Shown: positions 1 to 16,740, counted from the stretch's first letter. The stretch: 64,000 bases of DNA from Gordionus sp. m RMFG-2023 (GCF_954871325.1 NC_088775.1:20747561-20811560); one strand, 5' to 3'. Made by a program: numbers and translations. The notes: generated by a model not told the origin, from the letters alone.

Positions 1-3000
1 CACAAAAAAATTATTAAAATTTATTTTTTTAACCGATAACGTAAAAAAATACATCAAAGCATATTTAGATAGTAAATTTAATTCTGAGTTCAATGATATA
101 AAAATTTATAAAATTAAACTTAAGATGTTAGCCTTTTCCCTTCGACGTTTTCCCGACAAAAATGTTATTTTTTGAACCGGAAACGTAAAAGAAAACATCT
201 AAGCATAATTGGATAGAAAATTTAATTCTGAGTAGAATGATATAAAAATATTCAAAATTGCATATAAGATGTTAGCCTTTTCCCTTCCAACGTTTTTACC
301 ACAAAAAAATTATTAAAATTTATTTTTTGAACCGATAACTTAAAAAAATACATCAAAGCATATTTAGATAGGAAATTTAATTCTGAGTTCAATGATATAA
401 AAATTTATAAAATTAAACTTAAGATGTTAGCCTTTTCCCTTCGAACGTTTTCGCGACAATAATGTTATTTTTTGAACCAGAAACGTAAAAAAATACATCT
501 AAGCATAATTGGATAGGAAATTTAATTCTGAGTAGAATGATATAAAAATATTTAAAATTGCATATAAGATGTTAGCCTTTTCCCTTCCAAGTTTTTACCA
601 CAAAAAAATTATTAAAATTTATTTTTTGAACCGATAACGTAAAAAAATACATCAAAGCATATTTAGATAGGAAATTTAATTCTGAGTTCAATGATATAAA
701 AATTTATAAAATTAAACTTAAGATGTTAGCCTTTTCCCTTCGAACGTTTTCGCGACAATAATGTTATTTTTTGAACCGGAAACGTAAAAAAATACATCTA
801 AGCATAATTGGATAGGAAATTTAATTCTGAGTAGAATGATATAAAAATATTTAAAATTGCATATAAGATGTTAGCCTTTTCCCTTCCAACGTTTTTACCA
901 CAAAAAAATTATTAAAATTTATTTTTTGAACCGATAACGTAAAAAAATACATCAAAGCATATTTAGATAGGAAATTTAATTCTGAGTTCAATGATATAAA
1001 AATTTATAAAATTAAACTTAAGATGTTAGCCTTTTACCTTCGAACGTTTTCGCGACAAAAATGTTATTTTTTGAACCGGAAACGTAAAAAATACATTTAA
1101 GCATAATTGGATAGGAAATTTAATTATGAGTTCAATGATATAAAAATATTCAAAATTGCATATAAGATGTTAGCCTTTTCCCTTCCAACGTTTTTACCAC
1201 AAAAAAATTATTAAAATTTATTTTTTGAACCGATAACTTAAAAAAATACATCAAAGCATATTTAGATAGGAAATTTAATTCTGAGTTCAATGATATAAAA
1301 ATTTATAAAATTAAACTTAAGATATTAGCCTTTTCCCTTCGAACGTTTTCGCGACAATAATGTTATTTTTTGAACCAGAAACGTAAAAAAATACATCTAA
1401 GCATAATTGGATAGGAAATTTAATTCTGAGTAGAATGATATAAAAATATTTAAAATTGCATATAAGATGTTAGCCTTTTCCCTTCCAACGTTTTTACCAC
1501 AAAAAAATTATTAAAATTTATTTTTTGAACCGATAACTTAAAAAAATACATCAAAGCATATTTAGATAGGAAATTTAATTCTGAGTTCAATGATATAAAA
1601 ATTTATAAAATTAAACTTAAGATGTTAGCCTTTTACCTTCGAACGTTTTCGCGACAAAAATGTTATTTTTTGAACCGGAAACGTAAAAAATACATTTAAG
1701 CATAATTGGATAGGAAATTTAATTATGAGTTCAATGATATAAAAATATTCAAAATTGCATATAAGATGTTAGCCTTTTCCCTTCCAACGTTTTTACCACA
1801 AACAAATTTTTAAAATTTATTTTTTGAACCGATAACTTAGAAAATTATATCAAAGCATATTTAGATAGGATATTTAATTCTGAATTCAATGATATAAAAA
1901 TTTATAAAATTAAACTTAAGATGTTAGCCTTTTCCCTTAAAACATTTTCGCGACAAAAATGTTATTTTTTGAACCGGAAACGTAAAAAATACATTTAAGC
2001 ATAATTGGATAGGAAATTTAATTATGAGTTCAATGATATAAAAATATTCAAAATTGCATATAAGATGTTAGCCTTTTCCCTTCCAACGTTTTTACCACAA
2101 AAAAATTATTAAAATTTATTTTTTGAACCGATAACTTAAAAAAATACATCAAAGCATATTTAGATAGGAAATTTAATTCTGAGTTCAATGATATAAAAAT
2201 TTATAAAATTAAACTTAAGATGTTAGCCTTTTCCCTTCGAACGTTTTCGCGACAATAATGTTATTTTTTGAACCAGAAACGTAAAAAAATACATCTAAGC
2301 ATAATTGGATAGGAAATTTAATTCTGAGTAGAATGATATAAAAATATTTAAAATTGCATATAAGATGTTAGCCTTTTCCCTTCCAACGTTTTTACCACAA
2401 AAAAATTATTAAAATTTATTTTTTGAACCGATAACTTAAAAAAATACATCAAAGCATATTTAGATAGGAAATTTAATTCTGAGTTCAATGATATAAAAAT
2501 TTATAAAATTAAACTTAAGATGTTAGCCTTTTCCCTTCGAACGTTTTCGCGACAATAATGTTATTTTTTGAACCGGAAACGTAAAAAAATACATCTAAGC
2601 ATAATTGGATAGGAAATTTAATTCTGAGTAGAATGATATAAAAATATTCAAAATTGCATATAAGATGTTAGCCTTTTCCCTTCCAACGTTTTTACCACAA
2701 AAAAATTATTAAAATTTATTTTTTGAACCGATAACTTAAAAAAATACATCAAAGCATATTTAGATAGGAAATTTAATTCTGAGTTCAATGATATAAAAAT
2801 TTATAAAATTAAACTTAAGATGTTAGCCTTTTACCTTCGAACGTTTTCGCGACAAAAATGTTATTTTTTGAACCGGAAACGTAAAAAATACATTTAAGCA
2901 TAATTGGATAGGAAATTTAATTATGAGTTCAATGATATAAAAATATTCAAAATTGCATATAAGATGTTAGCCTTTTCCCTTCCAACGTTTTTACCACAAA

Positions 3001-6000
3001 AAAATTATTAAAATTTATTTTTTGAACCGATAACTTAAAAAAATACATCAAAGCATATTTAGATAGGAAATTTAATTCTGAGTTCAATGATATAAAAATT
3101 TATAAAATTAAACTGAAGATATTAGCCTTTTCCCTTCGAACGTTTTCGCGACAATAATGTTATTTTTTGAACCAGAAACGTAAAAAAATACATCTAAGCA
3201 TAATTGGATAGGAAATTTAATTCTGAGTAGAATGATATAAAAATATTTAAAATTGCATATAAGATGTTAGCCTTTTCCCTTCCAACGTTTTTACCACAAA
3301 AAAATTATTAAAATTTATTTTTTGAACCGATAACGTAAAAAAATACATCAAAGCATATTTAGATAGTAAATTTAATTCTGAGTTCAATGATATAAAAATT
3401 TATAAAATTAAACTTAAGATGTTAGCCTTTTCCCTTCGACGTTTTCCCGACAAAAATGTTATTTTTTGAACCGGAAACGTAAAAGAAAACATCTAAGCAT
3501 AATTGGATAGAAAATTTAATTCTGAGTAGAATGATATAAAAATATTCAAAATTGCATATAAGATGTTAGCCTTTTCCCTTCCAACGTTTTTACCACAAAC
3601 AAATTTTTAAAATTTATTTTTTGAACCGATAACTTAGAAAATTATATCAAAGCATATTTAGATAGGATATTTAATTCTGAATTCAATGATATAAAAATTT
3701 ATAAAATTAAACTTAAGATGTTAGCCTTTTCCCTTAAAACATTTTCGCGACAAAAATGTTATTTTTTGAACCGGAAACGTAAAACAATACATCTAAGCAT
3801 ATTTAGATAGGAATTAATTCTGAGTTCAATGATATAAAAATATTCAAAATTGCATATAAGATGTTAGCCTTTTCCCTTCCAACGTTTTTACCACAAAAAA
3901 ATTATTAAAATTTATTTTTTGAACCGATAACGTAAAAAAATACATCAAAGCATATTTAGATAGGAAATTTAATTCTGAGTTCAATGATATAAAAATTTAT
4001 AAAATTAAACTTAAGATGTTAGCCTTTTACCTTCGAACGTTTTCGCGACAAAAATGTTATTTTTTGAACCGGAAACGTAAAAAAATATATTTAAGCATAA
4101 TTGGATAGGAAATTTAATTCTGAGTAGAATGATATAAAAATATTCAAAATTGCATATAAGATGTTAGCCTTTTCCCTTCCAACGTTTTTACCACAAAAAA
4201 ATTATTAAAATTTATTTTTTGAACCGATAACGTAAAAAAACACATCAAAGCATATTTAGATAGGAAATTTAATTCTGAGTTCAATGATATAAAAATTTAT
4301 AAAATTAAACTTAAGATGTTAGGTTTTTCCCTTTGAACGTTTTCGCGACAAAAATGTTATTTTTTGAACCGGAAACGTAAAAAAATATATTTAAGCATAA
4401 TTGGATAGGAAATTTAATTCTGAGTAGAATGATATAAAAATATTCAAAATTGCATATAAGATGTTAGCCTTTTCCCTTCCAACGTTTTTACCACAAAAAA
4501 ATTATTAAAATTTATTTTTTGAACCGATAACGTAAAAAAACACATCAAAGCATATTTAGATAGGAAATTTAATTCTGAGTTCAATGATATAAAAATTTAT
4601 AAAATTAAACTTAAGATGTTAGGTTTTTCCCTTTGAACGTTTTCGCGACAAAAATGTTATTTTTTGAACCGGAAACGTAAAAGAATACATCTAAGCATAA
4701 TTGGATAGGAAATTTAATTCTGAGTAGAATGATATAAAAATATTCAAAATTGCATATAAGATGTTAGCCTTTTCCCTTCCAACGTTTTTACCACAAAAAA
4801 ATTATTAAAATTTATTTTTTGAACCGATAACGTAAAAAAACACATCAAAGCATAATAGGAAATTTAATTCTGAGTTCAATGATATAAAAATTTATAAAAT
4901 TAAACTTAAGATGTTAGGTTTTCCCTTTGAACGTTTTCGCGACAAAAATGTTATTTTTTCAACCGGAAACGTAAAAGAATACATCTAAGCATAATTGGAT
5001 AGGAAATTTAATTCTGAGTAGAATGATATAAAAATATTCAAAATTGCATATAAGATGTTAGCCTTTTCCCTTCCAACGTTTTTACCACAAAAAAATTATT
5101 AAAATTTATTTTTTGAACCGATAACGTAAAAAAATACATCAAAGCATATTTAGATAGGAAATTTAATTCTGAGTTCAATGATATAAAAATTTATAAAATT
5201 AAACTTAAGATGTTAGCCTTTTCCCTTTGAACGTTTTCGCGACAAAAATGTTATTTTTTGAACCGGAAACGTAAAAGAATACATCTAAGCATAATTGGAT
5301 AGGAAATTTAATTCTGAGTAGAATGATATAAAAATATTCAAAATTGCATATAAGATGTTAGCCTTTTCCCTTCCAACGTTTTTACCACAAAAAAATTTTT
5401 AAAATTTATTTTTTGAACCGATAACGTAAAAAATTACATCAAAGCATATTTAGATAGTAAATATAATTCTGAGTTCAATGATATAAAAATTTATAAAATT
5501 AAACTTAAGATGTTAGCATTTTACCTTCGACGTTTTCGCGACAAAAATGTTATTTTTTGAACCGGAAACGTAAAAGAAAACATCTAAGCATTATTGGATA
5601 GGAAATTTAATTCTGAGTAGAATGATATAAAAATATTCAAAATTGCATATAAGATGTTAGCCTTTTCCCTTCCAACGTTTTTACCACAAACAAATTTTTA
5701 AAATTTATTTTTTGAACCGATAACTTAGAAAATTATATCAAAGCATATTTAGATAGGAAATTTAATTCTGAGTTCAATGATATAAAAATTTATAAAATTA
5801 AACTTAAGATGTTAGCCTTTTACCTTCGAACGTTTTCGCGACAAAAATGTTTATTTTTGAACCGGAAACGTAAAAAAATACATCTAAGCATATTTGGATA
5901 GGAAATTTAATTCTGAGTAGAATGATATAAAAATATTTAAAATTGCATATAAGATGTTAGCCTTTTCCCTTCCAACGTTTTTACCACAAAAAAATTAATA

Positions 6001-9000
6001 AAATTTATTTTTTGAACCGATAACGTAAAAAAATATATCAAAGCATATTTAGATAGGAATTAATTCTGAGTTCAATGATATAAAAATATTCAAAATTGCA
6101 TATAAGATGTTAGCCTTTTCCCTTCCAACGTTTTTACCACAAAAAAATTATTAAAATTTATTTTTTGAACCGATAACGTAAAAATTTACATCAAAGCATA
6201 TTTAGATAGTAAATTTAATTCTGAGTTCAATGATATAAAAATTTATAAAATTAAACTTAAGATGTTAGCCTTTTCCCTTCGACGTTTTCCCGACAAAAAT
6301 GTTATTTTTTGAACCGGAAACGTAAAAGAAAACATCTAAGCATAATTGGATAGAAAATTTAATTCTGAGTAGAATGATATAAAAATATTCAAAATTGCAT
6401 ATAAGATGTTAGCCATTTCCCTTCCAACGTTTTTACCACAAACAAATTTTTAAAATTTATTTTTTGAACCGATAACTTAGAAAATTATATCAAAGCATAT
6501 TTAGATAGGAAATTTAATTCTGAGTTCAATGATATAAAAATTTATAAAATTAAACTTAAGATGTTAGCCTTTTCCCTTAAAACATTTTCGCGACAAAAAT
6601 GTTATTTTTTGAACCGGAAACGTAAAACAATACATCTAAGCATAATTGGATAGGAAATTTAATTCTGAGTACAATGATATAAAAATATTTAAAATTGCAT
6701 ATAAGATGTTAGCCTTTTCCCTTCCAACGTTTTTACCACAAAAAATTATTAAAATTTATTTTTTGAACCGATAACGTAAAAAATTACATCAAAGCATATT
6801 TAGATAGTAAATTTAATTCTGAGTTCAATGATATAAAAATTTATAAAATTAAACTTAAGATGTTAGCATTTTACCTTCGACGTTTTCGCGACAAAAATGT
6901 TATTTTTTGAACCGGAAACGTAAAAGAAAACATCTAAGCATTATTGGATAGGAAATTTAATTCTGAGTAGAATGATATAAAAATATTCAAAATTGCATAT
7001 AAGATGTTAGCCTTTTCCCTTCCAACGTTTTTACCACAAACAAATTTTTAAAATTTATTTTTTGAACCGATAACTTAGAAAATTATATCAAAGCATATTT
7101 AGATAGGAAATTTAATTCTGAGTTCAATGATATAAAAATTTATAAAATTAAACTTAAGATGTTAGCCTTTTCCCTTAAAACATTTTCGCGACAAAAATGT
7201 TATTTTTTGAACCGGAAACGTAAAACAATACATCTAAGCATAATTGGATAGGAAATTTAATTCTGAGTAAAATGATATAAAAATATTTAAAATTGCATAT
7301 AAGATGTTAGCCTTTTCCCTTCCAAAGTTTTTACCACAAAAAATTATTAAAATTTATTTTTTGAACCAATAACGTAAAAAAATACATCAAAGCATATTTA
7401 GATAGGAATTAATTCTGAGTTCAATGATATAAAAATATTCAAAATTGCATATAAGATGTTAGCCTTTTCCCTTCCAACGTTTTTACCACAAAAAAATTAT
7501 TAAAATTTATTTTTTGAACCGATAACGTAAAAAAATACATCAAAGCATATTTAGATAGGAAATTTAATTCTGAGTTCAATGATATAAAAATTTATAAAAT
7601 TAAACTTAAGATGTTAGCCTTTTACCTTCGAACGTTTTCGCGACAAAAATGTTATTTTTTGAACCGGAAACGTAAAAAAATATATTTAAGCATAATTGGA
7701 TAGGAAATTTAATTCTGAGTAGAATGATATAAAAATATTCAAAATTGCATATAAGATGTTAGCCTTTTCCCTTCCAACGTTTTTACCACAAAAAAATTAT
7801 TAAAATTTATTTTTTGAACCGATAACGTAAAAAAACACATCAAAGCATATTTAGATAGGAAATTTAATTCTGAGTTCAATGATATAAAAATTTATTAAAT
7901 TAAACTTAAGATGTTAGCCTTTTCCCTTCGAACGTTTTCGCGACAATAATGTTATTTTTTGAACCAGAAACGTAAAAAAATACATCTAAGCATAATTGGA
8001 TAGGAAATTTAATTCTGAGTAGAATGATATAAAAATATTTAAAATTGCATATAAGATGTTAGCCTTTTCCCTTCCAACGTTTTTACCACAAAAAAATTAT
8101 TAAAATTTATTTTTTTAACCGATAACGTAAAAAAATACATCAAAGCATATTTAGATAGTAAATTTAATTCTGAGTTCAATGATATAAAAATTTATAAAAT
8201 TAAACTTAAGATGTTAGCCTTTTCCCTTCGACGTTTTCCCGACAAAAATGTTATTTTTTGAACCGGAAACGTAAAAGAAAACATCTAAGCATAATTGGAT
8301 AGAAAATTTAATTCTGAGTAGAATGATATAAAAATATTCAAAATTGCATATAAGATGTTAGCCTTTTCCCTTCCAACGTTTTTACCACAAACAAATTTTT
8401 AAAATTTATTTTTTGAACCGATAACTTAGAAAATTATATCAAAGCATATTTAGATAGGATATTTAATTCTGAATTCAATGATATAAAAATTTATAAAATT
8501 AAACTTAAGATGTTAGCCTTTTCCCTTAAAACATTTTCGCGACAAAAATGTTATTTTTTGAACCGGAAACGTAAAACAATACATCTAAGCATATTTAGAT
8601 AGGAATTAATTCTGAGTTCAATGATATAAAAATATTCAAAATTGCATATAAGATGTTAGCCTTTTCCCTTCCAACGTTTTTACCACAAAAAAATTATTAA
8701 AATTTATTTTTTGAACCGATAACGTAAAAAAATACATCAAAGCATATTTAGATAGGAAATTTAATTCTGAGTTCAATGATATAAAAATTTATAAAATTAA
8801 ACTTAAGATGTTAGCCTTTTACCTTCGAACGTTTTCGCGACAAAAATGTTATTTTTTGAACCGGAAACGTAAAAAAATATATTTAAGCATAATTGGATAG
8901 GAAATTTAATTCTGAGTAGAATGATATAAAAATATTCAAAATTGCATATAAGATGTTAGCCTTTTCCCTTCCAACGTTTTTACCACAAAAAAATTATTAA

Positions 9001-12000
9001 AATTTATTTTTTGAACCGATAACGTAAAAAAACACATCAAAGCATATTTAGATAGGAAATTTAATTCTGAGTTCAATGATATAAAAATTTATTAAATTAA
9101 ACTTAAGATGTTAGCCTTTTCCCTTCGAACGTTTTCGCGACAATAATGTTATTTTTTGAACCAGAAACGTAAAAAAATACATCTAAGCATAATTGGATAG
9201 GAAATTTAATTCTGAGTAGAATGATATAAAAATATTTAAAATTGCATATAAGATGTTAGCCTTTTCCCTTCCAACGTTTTTACCACAAAAAAATTATTAA
9301 AATTTATTTTTTGAACCGATAACGTAAAAAAATACATCAAAGCATATTTAGATAGGAAATTTAATTCTGAGTTCAATGATATAAAAATTTATAAAATTAA
9401 ACTTAAGATGTTAGCCTTTTACCTTCGAACGTTTTCGCGACAAAAATGTTATTTTTTGAACCGGAAACGTAAAAAAATATATTTAAGCATAATTGGATAG
9501 GAAATTTAATTCTGAGTAGAATGATATAAAAATATTCAAAATTGCATATAAGATGTTAGCCTTTTCCCTTCCAACGTTTTTACCACAAAAAAATTATTAA
9601 AATTTATTTTTTGAACCGATAACGTAAAAAAACACATCAAAGCATATTTAGATAGGAAATTTAATTCTGAGTTCAATGATATAAAAATTTATAAAATTAA
9701 ACTTAAGATGTTAGGTTTTTCCCTTTGAACGTTTTCGCGACAAAAATGTTATTTTTTGAACCGGAAACGTAAAAGAATACATCTAAGCATAATTGGATAG
9801 GAAATTTAATTCTGAGTAGAATGATATAAAAATATTCAAAATTGCATATAAGATGTTAGCCTTTTCCCTTCCAACGTTTTTACCACAAAAAAATTATTAA
9901 AATTTATTTTTTGAACCGATAACGTAAAAAAATACATCAAAGCATATTTAGATAGGAAATTTAATTCTGAGTTCAATGATATAAAAATTTATAAAATTAA
10001 ACTTAAGATGTTAGCCTTTTCCCTTCGAACGTTTTCGCGACAAAAATGTTATTTTTTGAACCCGAAACGTAAAAGAATACATCTAAGCATAATTGGATAG
10101 GAAATTTAATTCTGAGTAGAATGATATAAAAATATTTAAAATTGCATATAAGATGTTAGCATTTTCCCTTCCAACGTTTTTACCACAAAAAAATTATTAT
10201 AATTTATTTTTTGAACTGATAACGTAAAAAAATACATCAAAGCATATTTAGATAGGAAATTTAATTCTGAGTTCAATGATATAAAAATTTATAAAATTAA
10301 ACTTAAGATGTTAGCCTTTTACCTTCGAACGTTTTCGCGACAAAAATGTTATTTTTTGAACCGGAAACGTAAAAATACATTTAAGCATAATTGGATAGGA
10401 AATTTAATTCTGAGTAGAATGATATAAAAATATTCAAAATTGCATATAAGATGTTAGCCTTTTCCCTTCCAACGTTTTTACCACAAAAAAATTATTAAAA
10501 TTTATTTTTTGAACCGATAACTTAGAAAATTATATCAAAGCATATTTAGATAGGAAATTTAATTCTGAGTTCAATGATATAAAAATTTATAAAATTAAAC
10601 TTAAGATGTTAGCCTTTTACCTTCGAACGTTTTCGCGACAAAAATGTTATTTTTTGAACCGGAAACGTAAAAATACATTTAAGCATAATTGGATAGGAAA
10701 TTTAATTCTGAGTAGAATGATATAAAAATATTCAAAATTGCATATAAGATGTTAGCCTTTTCCCTTCCAACGTTTTTACCACAAAAAAATTATTAAAATT
10801 TATTTTTTGAACCGATAACGTAAAAAAACACATCAAAGCATAATAGGAAATTTAATTCTGAGTTCAATGATATAAAAATTTATAAAATTAAACTTAAGAT
10901 GTTAGGTTTTCCCTTTGAACGTTTTCGCGACAAAAATGTTATTTTTTTAACCGGAAACGTAAAAGAATACATCTAAGCATAATTGGATAGGAAATTTAAT
11001 TCTGATTAGAATGATATAAAAATATTCAAAATTGCATATAAGATGTTAGCCTTTTCCCTTCCAACGTTTTTACCACAAAAAAATTATTAAAATTTATTTT
11101 TTGAACCGATAACTTAGAAAATTATATCAAAGCATATTTAGATAGGAAATTTAATTCTGAGTTCAATGATATAAAAATTTATAAAATTAAACTTAAGATG
11201 TTAGCCTTTTACTTCGAACGTTTTCGCGACAAAAATGTTTATTTTTGAACCGGAAACGTAAAAAAATACATCTAAGCATATTTGGATAGGAAATTTAATT
11301 CTGAGTAGAATGATATAAAAATATTTAAAATTGCATATAAGATGTTAGCCTTTTCCCTTCCAACGTTTTTACCACAAAAAAATTAATAAAATTTATTTTT
11401 TGAACCGATAACGTAAAAAAATATATCAAAGCATATTTAGATAGGAATTAATTCTGAGTTCAATGATATAAAAATATTCAAAATTGCATATAAGATGTTA
11501 GCCTTTTACCTTCGAACGTTTTCGCGACAAAAATGTTATTTTTTGAACCGGAAACGTAAAAAATACATTTAAGCATAATTGGATAGGAAATTTAATTCTG
11601 AGTAGAATGATATAAAAATATTCAAAATTGCATATAAGATGTTAGCCTTTTCCCTTCCAACGTTTTTACCACAAAAAAATTATTAAAATTTATTTTTTGA
11701 ACCGATAACGTAAAAAAACACATCAAAGCATATTTAGATAGGAAATTTAATTCTGAGTTCAATGATATAAAAATTTATTAAATTAAACTTAAGATGTTAG
11801 CCTTTTCCCTTCGAACGTTTTCGCGACAATAATGTTATTTTTTGAACCAGAAACGTAAAAAATACATTTAAGCATAATTGGATAGGAAATTTAATTCTGA
11901 GTAGAATGATATAAAAATATTCAAAATTGCATATAAGATGTTAGCCTTTTCCCTTCCAACGTTTTTACCACAAACAAATTTTTAAAATTTATTTTTTGAA

Positions 12001-12159
12001 CCGATAACTTAGAAAATTATATCAAAGCATATTTAGATAGGAAATTTAATTCTGAGTTCAATGATATAAAAATTTATAAAATTAAACTTAAGATGTTAGC
12101 CTTTTACCTTCGAACGTTTTCGCGACAAAAATGTTTATTTTTGAACCGGAAACGTAAAA

Positions 12160-15100
12160 AAATACATCTAAGCATAATTGGATAGGAAATTTAATTCTGA
12201 GTAGAATGATATAAAAATATTTAAAATTGCATATAAGATGTTAGCCTTTTCCCTTCCAACGTTTTTACCACAAAAAAATTATTAAAATTTATTTTTTGAA
12301 CCGATAACGTAAAAAAATACATCAAAGCATATTTAGATAGGAAATTTAATTCTGAGTTCAATGATATAAAAATTTATAAAATTAAACTTAAGATGTTAGC
12401 CTTTTACCTTCGAACGTTTTCGCGACAAAAATGTTATTTTTTGAACCGGAAACGTAAAAAATACATTTAAGCATAATTGGATAGGAAATTTAATTCTGAG
12501 TAGAATGATATAAAAATATTCAAAATTGCATATAAGATGTTAGCCTTTTCCCTTCCAACGTTTTTACCACAAAAAAATTATTAAAATTTATTTTTTGAAC
12601 CGATAACGTAAAAAAACACATCAAAGCATATTTAGATAGGAAATTTAATTCTGAGTTCAATGATATAAAAATTTATTAAATTAAACTTAAGATGTTAGCC
12701 TTTTCCCTTCGAACGTTTTCGCGACAATAATGTTATATTTTGAACCAGAAACGTAAAAAATACATTTAAGCATAATTGGATAGGAAATTTAATTCTGAGT
12801 AGAATGATATAAAAATATTCAAAATTGCATATAAGATGTTAGCCTTTTCCCTTCCAACGTTTTTACCACAAAAAAATTATTAAAATTTATTTTTTGAACC
12901 GATAACGTAAAAAAACACATCAAAGCATATTTAGATAGGAAATTTAATTCTGAGTTCAATGATATAAAAATTTATTAAATTAAACTTAAGATGTTAGCCT
13001 TTTCCCTTCGAACGTTTTCGCGACAATAATGTTATTTTTTGAACCAGAAACGTAAAAAAATACATCTAAGCATAATTGGATAGGAAATTTAATTCTGAGT
13101 AGAATGATATAAAAATATTTAAAATTGCATATAAGATGTTAGCCTTTTCCCTTCCAACGTTTTTACCACAAAAAAATTATTAAAATTTATTTTTTGAACC
13201 GATAACGTAAAAAAATACATCAAAGCATATTTAGATAGTAAATTAAATTCTGAGTTCAATGATATAAAAATTTATAAAATTAAACTTAAGATGTTAGCCT
13301 TTTCCCTTCGACGTTTTCCCGACAAAAATGTTATTTTTTGAACCGGAAACGTAAAAGAAAACATCTAAGCATAATTGGATAGAAAATTTAATTCTGAGTA
13401 GAATGATATAAAAATATTCAAAATTGCATATAAGATGTTAGCCTTTTCCCTTCCAACGTTTTTACCACAAAAAAATTATTAAAATTTATTTTTTGAACCG
13501 ATAACTTAAAAAAATACATCAAAGCATATTTATATAGGAAATTTAATTCTGAGTTCAATGATATAAAAATTTATAAAATTAAACTTAAGATGTTAGCCTT
13601 TTCCCTTCGAACGTTTTCGCGACAATAATGTTATTTTTTGAACCAGAAACGTAAAAAAATACATCTAAGCATAATTGGATAGGAAATTTAATTCTGAGTA
13701 GAATGATATAAAAATATTTAAAATTGCATATAAGATGTTAGCCTTTTCCCTTCCAACGTTTTTACCACAAAAAAATTATTAAAATTTATTTTTTGAACCG
13801 ATAACGTAAAAAAATACATCAAAGCATATTTAGATAGGAAATTTAATTCTGAGTTCAATGATATAAAAATTTATAAAATTAAACTTAAGATGTTAGCCTT
13901 TTCCCTTCGAACGTTTTCGCGACAATAATGTTATTTTTTGAACCGGAAACGTAAAAAAATACATCTAAGCATAATTGGATAGGAAATTTAATTCTGAGTA
14001 GAATGATATAAAAATATTTAAAATTGCATATAAGATGTTAGCCTTTTCCCTTCCAACGTTTTTACCACAAAAAAATTATTAAAATTTATTTTTTGAACCG
14101 ATAACGTAAAAAAATACATCAAAGCATATTTAGATAGGAAATTTAATTCTGAGTTCAATGATATAAAAATTTATAAAATTAAACTTAAGATGTTAGCCTT
14201 TTCCCTTTGAACGTTTTCGCGACAAAAATGTTATTTTTTGAACCGGAAACGTAAAAGAATACATCTAAGCATAATTGCATAGGAAATTTAATTCTGAGTA
14301 GAATGATATAAAAATATTCAAAATTGCATATAAGATGTTAGCCTTTTCCCTTCCAACGTTTTTACCACAAACAAATTTTTAAAATTTATTTTTTGAACCG
14401 ATAACTTAGAAAATTATATCAAAGCATATTTAGATAGGAAATTTAATTCTGAGTTCAATGATATAAAAATTTATAAAATTAAACTTAAGATGTTAGCCTT
14501 TTACCTTCGAACGTTTTCGCGACAAAAATGTTTATTTTTGAACCGGAAACGTAAAAAAATACATCTAAGCATATTTGGATAGGAAATTTAATTCTGAGTA
14601 GAATGATATAAAAATATTTAAAATTGCATATAAGATGTTAGCCTTTTCCCTTCCAACGTTTTTACCACAAAAAAATTAATAAAATTTATTTTTTGAACCG
14701 ATAACGTAAAAAAATATATCAAAGCATATTTAGATAGGAATTAATGCTGAGTTCAATGATATAAAAATATTCAAAATTGCATATAAGATGTTAGCCTTTT
14801 CCCTTCCAACGTTTTTACCACAAAAAAATTATTAAAATTTATTTTTTGAACCGATAACTTAAAAAAATACATCAAAGCATATTTAGATAGGAAATTTAAT
14901 TCTGAGTTCAATGATATAAAAATTTATAAAATTAAACTTAAGATGTTAGCCTTTTCCCTTCGAACGTTTTCGCGACAATAATGTTATTTTTTGAACCGGA
15001 AACGTAAAAAAATACATCTAAGCATAATTGGATAGGAAATTTAATTCTGAGTAGAATGATATAAAAATATTTAAAATTGCATATAAGATGTTAGCCTTTT

Positions 15101-16740
15101 CCCTTCCAACGTTTTTACCACAAAAAAATTATTAAAATTTATTTTTTGAACCGATAACGTAAAAAAATACATCAAAGCATATTTAGATAGGAAATTTAAT
15201 TCTGAGTTCAATGATATAAAAATTTATAAAATTAAACTTAAGATGTTAGCCTTTTACCTTCGAACGTTTTCGCGACAAAAATGTTATTTTTTGAACCGGA
15301 AACGTAAAAAATACATTTAAGCATAATTGGATAGGAAATTTAATTCTGAGTAGAATGATATAAAAATATTCAAAATTGCATATAAGATGTTAGCCTTTTC
15401 CCTTCCAACGTTTTTACCACAAAAAAATTATTAAAATTTATTTTTTGAACCGATAACGTAAAAAAACACATAGAAGCATATTTAGATAGGAAATTTAATT
15501 CTGAGTTCAATGATATAAAAATTTATTAAATTAAACTTAAGATGTTAGCCTTTTCCCTTCGAACGTTTTCGCGACAATAATGTTATTTTTTGAACCAGAA
15601 ACGTAAAAAATACATTTAAGCATAATTGGATAGGAAATTTAATTCTGAGTAGAATGATATAAAAATATTCAAAATTGCATATAAGATGTTAGCCTTTTCC
15701 CTTCCAACGTTTTTACCACAAAAAAATTATTAAAATTTATTTTTTGAACCGATAACGTAAAAAAACACATCAAAGCATATTTAGATAGGAAATTTAATTC
15801 TGAGTTCAATGATATAAAAATTTATTAAATTAAACTTAAGATGTTAGCCTTTTCCCTTCGAACGTTTTCGCGACAATAATGTTATTTTTTGAACCAGAAA
15901 CGTAAAAAAATACATCTAAGCATAATTGGATAGGAAATTTAATTCTGAGTAGAATGATATAAAAATATTTAAAATTGCATATAAGATGTTAGCCTTTTCC
16001 CTTCCAACGTTTTTACCACAAAAAAATTATTAAAATTTATTTTTTGAACCGATAACGTAAAAAAATACATCAAAGCATATTTAGATAGTAAATTAAATTC
16101 TGAGTTCAATGATATAAAAATTTATAAAATTAAACTTAAGATGTTAGCCTTTTCCCTTCGACGTTTTCCTGACAAAAATGTTATTTTTTGAACCGGAAAC
16201 GTAAAAGAAAACATCTAAGCATAATTGGATAGAAAATTTAATTCTGAGTAGAATGATATAAAAATATTCAAAATTGCATATAAGATGTTAGCCTTTTCCC
16301 TTCCAACGTTTTTACCACAAAAAAATTATTAAAATTTATTTTTTGAACCGATAACTTAAAAAAATACATCAAAGCATATTTAGATAGGAAATTTAATTCT
16401 GAGTTCAATGATATAAAAATTTATAAAATTAAACTTAAGATGTTAGCCTTTTCCCTTCGAACGTTTTCGCGACAATAATGTTATTTTTTGAACCAGAAAC
16501 GTAAAAAAATACATCTAAGCATAATTGGATAGGAAATTTAATTCTGAGTAGAATGATATAAAAATATTTAAAATTGCATATAAGATGTTAGCCTTTTCCC
16601 TTCCAACGTTTTTACCACAAAAAAATTATTAAAATTTATTTTTTGAACCGATAACGTAAAAAAATACATCAAAGCATATTTAGATAGGAAATTTAATTCT
16701 GAGTTCAATGATATAAAAATTTATAAAATTAAAATTAAGA
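12160..16740 (+). repeat. Duplicated ~1.73-kb satellite block, offset 2,850 bp
   Basis: About 12,160-13,890 matches about 15,010-16,740 at a constant offset of 2,850 bp. Shared rare variants include 'atagtaaattaaattctg' (13,235 and 16,085) and the 'tttattaaattaaac' form (12,971 and 15,821). The copies differ at a few private sites, such as 'cacatagaag' near 15,467 only in the second. The match ends near 13,890, where one copy has 'ttttcccttcg' and the other 'ttttaccttcg'. Confidence 0.8.
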